A DNA stretch of 11,554 nucleotides from Chitinophagaceae bacterium UBA4407 (GTDB lineage: Bacteria; Bacteroidota; Bacteroidia; Chitinophagales; Chitinophagaceae). The stretch covers positions 1 to 11,554 of the forward strand of contig DGQT01000121.1 of NCBI GenBank assembly GCA_002390845.1, read 5' to 3'. Both the position numbers and the translations under genes were made by a program. Below the pieces are notes generated by a model. That model worked only from the letters and a program-made list of their open reading frames with translations. It did no database searches and had not been told where the DNA came from. Below, one piece after another: positions 7,096 to 11,554 of this stretch (its first letter is position 1; each line of letters starts with the position of its first letter).

Positions 7096-7103
7096 CAAAA
7101 GTA
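7096..7103 (-). promoter_or_regulatory. -7 promoter element of the PliI-like gene
   Basis: On the minus strand this reads TACTTTTG, a full match to the Bacteroidota -7 consensus TAnnTTTG. The wider string AAACCTTTACTTTTGT is identical to the one in front of smpB. No clear -33 TTTG is found at the expected distance. Confidence 0.6.
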
Positions 7104-7192
7104 AAGGTTTGAAACTTTTTAATATTGTATTTAATTGTTGTTGTAAGAAGCACTTAAAAACATTTTGAAAAAACACGAAGAAACTGCACCGG

Positions 7193-7265
7193 TTGCTGAA
7201 TAGAATTGTTACAGCACACATGTGCGACGCAACGATAGCTTAATAAAAGTTATGCTGACAGGTAC
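7193..7265 (-). repeat. Dispersed intergenic repeat, copy F
   Basis: On the minus strand the core at 7214-7232 is TTGCGTCGCACATGTGTGC, three mismatches from consensus. AATTCTATTCAGCAA (7193-7207, minus strand) is identical to copy E, and the other end is GTACC next to a T-rich run. The copy follows the 3' end of the minus-strand S8 protease gene in the direction of transcription. Confidence 0.8.
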
Positions 7266-7297
7266 AAAAAAAAATCCCAATTACTTAAGTATGGATT
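7265..7297 (-). terminator. Possible terminator of the S8 protease gene
   Basis: On the minus strand AATCC (7293-7297) can pair with GGATT (7273-7277). The intervening loop contains the self-complementary ACTTAAGT, and a T-run of about ten follows. The stem is short, so the call is weak; position and T-run are the main support. Confidence 0.4.
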
Positions 7298-7316
7298 ATT
7301 TAAACTTTCACAAAAA

Positions 7317-8846
7317 TCAATTTGTTGCAGCATCGGCATTAAGTTTACCCCATCCGTAACTTTTATTTTTTGTGGGGTACCCGCTTGCTGTAGTGGTTAA
7401 TTTATTTAATACATCTTCCCTTGTAAAAGACGGAAACCTGCTCCACACCAATGCTGCAATACCTGCTGCTGTTGCAGTTGAAACCGATGATCCGCCAACC
7501 GTTGTGGGCACATCGCCACTGGTTGCTGTTGATAAACTATGCAGGCCGCCAATCTGTTTTTCCATTACAATTACAAAGTCGATTTGCTTTCCTTTATGAC
7601 AATCATCGCAGGCAGTTAAAGTGGTTTTATCTTTTATGCCGGTAATGGCTTGTACTTCGTTAAGCGTTGCTGGAAAAATAACGCCCACCAACCATGACGA
7701 CCAGCTAAAGGAAGTGCCACCTGCACAGAACATTAATTTGCCTTTGCCATAAGCATATTGAACAGCGTCTTTAATTTGTCCGCTGCTGGTAAGGCGGCCC
7801 ATACTCATGCTGATGATTTTTACCGTGCTGTTATCTGCAGCCCATGTATAAGCATCACTAATGCCTTTTATTTCACTGCTCTCATCAATATAAACGTCGT
7901 GTGCAGCACGGCAAATAACAAAGTTGCAGTTGTATGCAACGCCACAGGAATTGCCATCGGCGCAACGGGGTGCGGCCACGGCGCCAGACATTGCAGTTCC
8001 ATGGCCGCAATCATCATCAGCGCTGATTTCGCCGGGCAGCGTAAATATTTTTTCAATAGTGCGCCCGCTGGATAAGCCCTGGTTAAACTGGCTGCCAAGA
8101 TTATCCTGATCGGGACTTACACCGGAATCAATTACCATAACTTTTATTCCTGCACCAGTTGATTTTGTCCATGCATTTTGTATGCCGTGATAAGAGTAAT
8201 TCCAGGAGACTTTTGCATCGGGCGATACAATTGTATAATCGCTGCCGTTTACTAAACTGGTATTGCCATCGTAACCACCACAGCCACTACCACCACCCGA
8301 TAAAGCACCTTCGGTTTTATCGAATTCTTTAATAGGATCGTAACCCATTGGCTCTGCATAGCGAACCAGCTTACTCTGGCGCAGCAGTTTTAGTGTTTCA
8401 AAACTTTCTATTTTAATATCAATAACGGGAAGTTTGGTTTCTTTCCATGCTTCCATATTATCCATCTTTAAAGCCGTATTATTCTTACGTTCTTCGTTGT
8501 AAATAAGCTGCAATACCTGTTGCTTTGCGGTTTTCCAGTTATCGTCGCTTATATTAATTGTATGCAGCCTGTTCTCTATATTTTTTTCTGCAACGGGCTT
8601 GTAGCCAACTGAAATAATTTTATCGCTGCTTTGTAAAGCGCTCCAAATCATTTCATCACTCGCATCTTTCCAGTTGAAAGAACCTTTTTGCGCATACTGA
8701 TCCCGGATAAACTGGTTGATCTGCTCTTTAGTTATTTGCTGTTGCTGATCGTCTGCAGAAGATGCAGATGATTGCTGCTCATTCATATTTTTTGAGCAGG
8801 AGAAAAGCATGATACTTGTTGCAAGAAACACTGATACTTTTTTCAT
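7317..8846 (-). CDS. Lipoprotein subtilisin-like (S8) serine protease
   Basis: This is a 509-residue S8-family peptidase. The start at 8846 is preferred over an in-frame start 57 bases upstream because MKKVSVFLATSIMLFSC is a typical lipoprotein signal with lipidated C17, and a promoter lies in between. Residues about 40-165 look like an inhibitor-type propeptide ending in VRYAEPM. The catalytic triad is D240 (VIDSG), H282 (DCGHGTAMSG) and S454 (GGSSVSTATAAG). Where the oxyanion asparagine is expected after the CAG motif, the chain has G377 (CAGGTS). The catalytic domain has nine cysteines, including CDDCH at 413-417. No acidic surface-export tag follows C17, so the periplasmic face is likely. 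It diverges from the ABC-F gene. Protease family membership is firm; the substrate is unknown. Confidence 0.92.
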   Translation of the reverse strand: MKKVSVFLATSIMLFSCSKNMNEQQSSASSADDQQQQITKEQINQFIRDQYAQKGSFNWKDASDEMIWSALQSSDKIISVGYKPVAEKNIENRLHTINISDDNWKTAKQQVLQLIYNEERKNNTALKMDNMEAWKETKLPVIDIKIESFETLKLLRQSKLVRYAEPMGYDPIKEFDKTEGALSGGGSGCGGYDGNTSLVNGSDYTIVSPDAKVSWNYSYHGIQNAWTKSTGAGIKVMVIDSGVSPDQDNLGSQFNQGLSSGRTIEKIFTLPGEISADDDCGHGTAMSGAVAAPRCADGNSCGVAYNCNFVICRAAHDVYIDESSEIKGISDAYTWAADNSTVKIISMSMGRLTSSGQIKDAVQYAYGKGKLMFCAGGTSFSWSSWLVGVIFPATLNEVQAITGIKDKTTLTACDDCHKGKQIDFVIVMEKQIGGLHSLSTATSGDVPTTVGGSSVSTATAAGIAALVWSRFPSFTREDVLNKLTTTASGYPTKNKSYGWGKLNADAATN

Positions 8847-8873
8847 AAAGCTTAGTTTAGGCTGTTTTGGGAA

Positions 8874-8904
8874 TGAATATAATAAGTATCGACTTAAGCG
8901 CAAA
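8874..8904 (-). promoter_or_regulatory. Promoter of the S8 protease gene
   Basis: On the minus strand TTTG (8901-8904) is followed by a 19-base spacer and TATATTCA (8874-8881). This is close to the Bacteroidota pattern TTTG-(19-21)-TAnnTTTG. It places initiation about 20 bases before the ATG at 8846 and excludes the upstream in-frame start. Confidence 0.55.
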
Positions 8905-9036
8905 ATTTGAACAGGCTTTCAGAGTTGTTTTCTATATTTTTCTACAGAGCTTTAAAAACAGAACTAAGAAACGATCTCAAAAGTTTTCAGAAAAGAAAAA
9001 CTTCATCGCAAATTAAAGCTGGTTACATAACAGTTC

Positions 9037-9069
9037 TTTACTACATCTCAACACTAACCCTTACTTTTG
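9037..9069 (+). promoter_or_regulatory. Promoter of the ABC-F gene
   Basis: TACTTTTG at 9062-9069 is a full match to the -7 consensus. TTTA at 9037-9040 is an acceptable -33 box 21 bases upstream. Initiation near 9075 gives a leader of about 20 bases to the ATG at 9096. Because the promoter lies inside the longer in-frame extension, it argues against the start at 8907. Confidence 0.65.
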
Positions 9070-9095
9070 CGCCTTCAAAAATTAGCGAGCAAGCA

Positions 9096-10718
9096 ATGAT
9101 TAGTGTAAAAAATGTAACCCTGGCTTACGGCAAACGTATTTTGTTTGATGAAGTAAACCTGAATTTTGTAAAAGGGAATTGTTACGGTGTAATTGGTGCA
9201 AATGGTGCCGGTAAAAGTACCTTTCTTAAAATATTGAGCGGCGAAATTGAACCCAATAAAGGAACCGTAGAAATTACGCCTGGTGAGCGTATGGCTGTTC
9301 TTAAACAAAACCATTTTGAGTTTGATGATACAACCGTTTTAAACACCGTATTGATGGGCCACAAACATCTTTGGGATGTAATGCACGAACGCGAGGCTGT
9401 TTACGCTAAAGAAGATTTTACCGAAGCCGATGGTATGCGTGCCGGTGAACTGGAAGGCGAATTTGGTGAAATGGGTGGCTACGAGGCAGAAAGCAATGCC
9501 GGCAGCCTTTTGAGCAGCTTAGGTATTGAGGAAAATTATCACCAAAGCCTGCTAAAAGATATTCCGGGAAATATGAAAGTGCGTGTGTTGATTGCACAGG
9601 CATTGTTTGGAAACCCTGATATTCTTTTATTGGACGAACCTACCAACGGCCTAGATATTGAAACCATTGGCTGGCTGGAAAATTTTCTGGCAGATTACGA
9701 AAATGTGGTACTCGTGGTAAGCCACGACCGTCACTTTTTAGATACGGTTTGCACCCATGTGGCCGATGTTGATAAACAAAAAATAAAGATCTATACCGGT
9801 AACTATACTTTCTGGTATGAAAGTTCTCAGTTGATGGCCCGGCAGATTAATGACAAGAATAAAAAGACTGAGGAAAAACGCCAGGCATTACTCGATTTTA
9901 TTGCACGTTTCTCCGCAAATGCCTCAAAAAGCAGGCAGGCAACTTCGCGTAAAAAGGCTTTGGAGAAACTGAATGTAGAAGATATTCAACCCAGTAACAG
10001 GAAATACCCCGGCATTATTTTTCAGCCGTTGCGTGAGGTGGGTAACCAGATTTTGAATGTAGAAAATCTTAAGAAAAGTGTTGATGGCCGTTTGCTTTTT
10101 GATAAAATAAGCTTTAGCATACATAAAGGTGAAAAAATTGCGATACTCAGTAAAGACCCTTTGGCCGTTACAAGTTTTTTTGAGATCATCAACAATAAAA
10201 CAGCCAGTGATGGTGGTAAGTTTGAATGGGGCACTACTATTACCAAAGCTTACCTGCCATTTGAAAATGATGAATTTTTTAAAGAAGGTGTTCCGTTAAT
10301 GGATTGGCTGCGTCAGTTTGTACCAACGCATGTAACAGATGCTGATGAGCCTTTCCTTCGTGGCTTTTTAGGTAAAATGCTTTTCAGCGGCGATGATATC
10401 ATGAAGAAAACAAATGTGCTGAGCGGTGGCGAAAAAGTACGCTGTATGATCAGCCGTATGATGCTGCAAAACCCCAATCTTGTGGTGCTTGACCAGCCAA
10501 CCAATCACCTTGACCTTGAAAGTATTCAGGCATTCAATGATGGCTGTCAAACATTTCCCGGTATTGTGTTACTTACATCGCACGACCATACATTCTTACA
10601 GACTGTTGCAACAAGAATTATTGAGTTAACACCTAAAGGAACAATCGACAGGCTGACTACTTTTGATGAATATATGGAAGACGCAAGGGTTCAACAGTTA
10701 AGAACGGAAATGTATTAG
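9096..10718 (+). CDS. ABC-F ATPase, YbiT-like, with one degenerate ATP site
   Basis: This is a 540-residue cytoplasmic ABC-F protein with two ATPase domains and no membrane segments. The family acts on the ribosome (EttA, Uup, YbiT and antibiotic-protection factors). Similarity to YbiT is clear from the start, the MGHKHLW segment, and the linker FSANASKSRQATSR at 272-285. NBD1 has Walker A GANGAGKS (34-41), Walker B with D180-E181, and H210, but its signature is PGNMK (157-161). NBD2 has signature LSGGEK (442-447) and H496. The Walker A position, however, reads ILSKDPLAVTS (350-360) with no P-loop, and Walker B ends D466-Q467 instead of DE. So the site built from NBD1 Walker A and NBD2 signature is intact, and the other is degenerate. 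The start at 9096 is chosen from the promoter and from homology. Confidence 0.95.
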   Translation: MISVKNVTLAYGKRILFDEVNLNFVKGNCYGVIGANGAGKSTFLKILSGEIEPNKGTVEITPGERMAVLKQNHFEFDDTTVLNTVLMGHKHLWDVMHEREAVYAKEDFTEADGMRAGELEGEFGEMGGYEAESNAGSLLSSLGIEENYHQSLLKDIPGNMKVRVLIAQALFGNPDILLLDEPTNGLDIETIGWLENFLADYENVVLVVSHDRHFLDTVCTHVADVDKQKIKIYTGNYTFWYESSQLMARQINDKNKKTEEKRQALLDFIARFSANASKSRQATSRKKALEKLNVEDIQPSNRKYPGIIFQPLREVGNQILNVENLKKSVDGRLLFDKISFSIHKGEKIAILSKDPLAVTSFFEIINNKTASDGGKFEWGTTITKAYLPFENDEFFKEGVPLMDWLRQFVPTHVTDADEPFLRGFLGKMLFSGDDIMKKTNVLSGGEKVRCMISRMMLQNPNLVVLDQPTNHLDLESIQAFNDGCQTFPGIVLLTSHDHTFLQTVATRIIELTPKGTIDRLTTFDEYMEDARVQQLRTEMY

Positions 10719-10765
10719 CCCCTCCACCCCTAAAGGGTAACTGCAGATTTAAGATAATATTATTG

Positions 10766-10791
10766 GCCCGTATTTTATGCGGGCTTTTTTT
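10766..10791 (+). terminator. Rho-independent terminator of the ABC-F gene
   Basis: GCCCGTAT (10766-10773) pairs with ATGCGGGC (10777-10784), with one T-G wobble and the loop TTT. Seven T residues follow (10785-10791). Repeat copy H begins immediately afterwards. Confidence 0.85.
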
Positions 10792-10865
10792 ATGAGACAA
10801 GCTTTGGATTCTTTGAGGATCACCTCTTGCGTCGCACACTTGCGCTGCATAATATTCTTCAGCAA
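10792..10865 (+). repeat. Dispersed intergenic repeat, copy H
   Basis: The core TTGCGTCGCACACTTGCGC at 10827-10845 is two mismatches from consensus. The downstream flank AATATTCTTCAGCAA (10851-10865) resembles that of copies E and F. The upstream flank contains AAGCTTTGG, shared with copy C. It starts at the end of the ABC-F terminator T-run and ends 17 bases before the stop of the convergent smpB gene. Confidence 0.8.
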
Positions 10866-10882
10866 TGCGAAGTATAAGGCTA

Positions 10883-11326
10883 TTATTTAAGATATCTTTT
10901 AATTTCCCTTTCTGTATCTCTTTCTCTTATCGTTTCGCGTTTGTCGTGCGTTTTTTTACCACGGCCTAAACCTATTTCTACTTTTACATAATACTTTTCA
11001 TTCATAAAAACTTTAAGTGGAACGATGGTAAAACCCCGCTCTTTTATTTTGCTTTCAAGCTTTTTGAGTTCCCTTTTTGTAAGCAATAATTTTCTGTCGT
11101 GTACGGCAATATGGTTATTAACCGTGCCGTGCGAATATTCTGCAATATATAAACCACGTACCCATAATTCGCCTTTATCGAACATACAGAAGGCATCATT
11201 AAAACTTACTTTGCCTTCGCGGATTGACTTTACTTCGGTGCCCATTAATACAATGCCTGCCAAATATTTGTCTTCTATCTGGTAATTAAAATAAGCCTGC
11301 CTGTTATTCATTTCTTTTGCTGCCAT
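10883..11326 (-). CDS. smpB: SsrA-binding protein SmpB
   Basis: SmpB binds tmRNA and delivers it to stalled ribosomes for trans-translation. The 147-residue protein shows the family blocks: GTEVKSIREGKVSFNDAF (29-46), IAEYSHGTVNNH (61-72), RKLLLTKREL (78-87), RGFTIVPLKVF (97-107) and the C-terminal GLGRGKKTHDKRETIRERD (119-137). The basic C-terminal tail, which enters the mRNA channel, ends early at REIKRYLK. In the usual R-x-RKLLL segment the first arginine is H76. The ATG at 11326 is preferred because a GTG-initiated frame six codons longer would overlap the promoter. The tmRNA gene ssrA is not in the window. The gene converges on the ABC-F gene, with repeat copy H between them. Confidence 0.96.
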   Translation of the reverse strand: MAAKEMNNRQAYFNYQIEDKYLAGIVLMGTEVKSIREGKVSFNDAFCMFDKGELWVRGLYIAEYSHGTVNNHIAVHDRKLLLTKRELKKLESKIKERGFTIVPLKVFMNEKYYVKVEIGLGRGKKTHDKRETIRERDTEREIKRYLK

Positions 11327-11343
11327 ACTTAAAAAATCAAACA

Positions 11344-11351
11344 CAAAAGTA
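11344..11351 (-). promoter_or_regulatory. -7 promoter element of smpB
   Basis: On the minus strand this is TACTTTTG, inside a string of 16 bases (AAACCTTTACTTTTGT) identical to that in front of the PliI-like gene. Initiation a few bases downstream would leave a leader of roughly ten bases before the ATG at 11326. Confidence 0.6.
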
Positions 11352-11438
11352 AAGGTTTATCGCGTACTGATTTGTTTGTGGCTGTTGACGGTACAAGGAT
11401 TATGGAAAGTACAGAGTGCAATCCCTAAATGAATTCGG

Positions 11439-11456
11439 TCCCGAAAGCTTTCGGGA
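11439..11456. repeat. 18-bp perfect palindrome
   Basis: TCCCGAAAGCTTTCGGGA reads identically on both strands and is flanked by a further G-T wobble pair. It lies upstream of smpB, outside any gene. No T-run follows on either strand, so it is not a standard intrinsic terminator; a protein-binding dyad or a REP-like unit fits better. Confidence 0.75.
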
Positions 11457-11499
11457 TGCCACGCTTCGCTTAAATGTCGCCATGAAAGAGGAACTGTGA

Positions 11500-11551
11500 A
11501 ACGAGCGTTGCAAGTGAAGCCTCATAGTAATTCAAAAGCCTGGTTCAAAAA
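11500..11551 (-). repeat. Decayed copy of the dispersed repeat, copy G
   Basis: GAAGCCTCATAGTAATTC and AAAAGCCTGGTTCAAAAAA align with the minus-strand reading of the copy A flank (AAAGCCTCATAGCAATGC, then TCTGGCTCAAAAAAAA). The core is scarcely recognisable. The rest of the stretch from 11352 to the window end has no coding frame that I can support. Confidence 0.4.
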
Positions 11552-11554
11552 ATG

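Noticed and set aside
7758..8098. Overlapping frames of 76-105 codons inside the S8 protease gene on both strands
   Set aside because: They overlap the catalytic-domain coding region and show no family resemblance; the protease reading is clearly the real one.
8847..8903. S8 protease start 19 codons upstream, at 8903
   Set aside because: It would place a non-hydrophobic extension before a complete lipoprotein signal peptide and would overlap the likely promoter at 8874-8904.
134..10865. CRISPR array as an explanation for the recurring core sequence
   Set aside because: Copies are kilobases apart, occur in both orientations and share extended flanks; there is no regular spacer arrangement and no cas gene.
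11327..11344. smpB start at the GTG at 11344
   Set aside because: This codon lies inside or at the edge of the TACTTTTG promoter box and would precede transcription initiation; the ATG at 11326 fits the family N-terminus.

Overview
The window looks like a chromosomal segment of a Bacteroidota member, most likely near the Chitinophagaceae. This is inferred from gene content and signals, not from a search. The pointers are a fairly low GC content, few Shine-Dalgarno sites, promoters of the TAnnTTTG type, a Tat-exported Gfo/Idh/MocA oxidoreductase, secreted PepSY-like and S8 proteins, and a YbiT-like ABC-F protein. No tRNA, rRNA, CRISPR array, phage gene or transposase gene is visible.

Layout: the last 16 codons of an unidentified gene end at 51 and are followed by a strong terminator. 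Then come thrS (316-2250) and infC (2304-2897), closed by a terminator at 2921-2948; rpmI and rplT do not follow. Next is a two-gene unit for a PepSY-like secreted protein and a PAP2 phosphatase (3360-4513). A Tat-exported Gfo/Idh/MocA oxidoreductase follows (4917-6281). Two minus-strand genes encode a secreted protein resembling the PliI lysozyme-inhibitor group (6445-7026) and a lipoprotein subtilisin-like protease (7317-8846). A YbiT-like ABC-F ATPase diverges from the protease (9096-10718), and smpB converges on it (10883-11326). Translation is the one common theme: threonyl-tRNA synthetase, IF3, a ribosome-associated ABC-F protein and the tmRNA partner SmpB. The remaining genes are exported or envelope proteins with no obvious link to one another.

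The most striking structure is intergenic. A dispersed repeat with a 19-bp core (consensus TTGCGTCGCACACTTGTAC) and about 70-80 bp of weaker conserved flank occurs at least seven times in 11.5 kb, always between genes, plus one decayed copy at the right end. Five copies lie just downstream of gene 3' ends, in the direction of transcription and often directly after a terminator. Two pairs form inverted arrangements on either side of thrS-infC. I read it as a REP/MITE-like family, or less likely an uptake-type or 3'-end regulatory signal.

The most notable protein feature is in the ABC-F ATPase. One of its two composite ATP sites has lost the Walker A motif, the Walker B glutamate and the partner signature, while the other site is intact.
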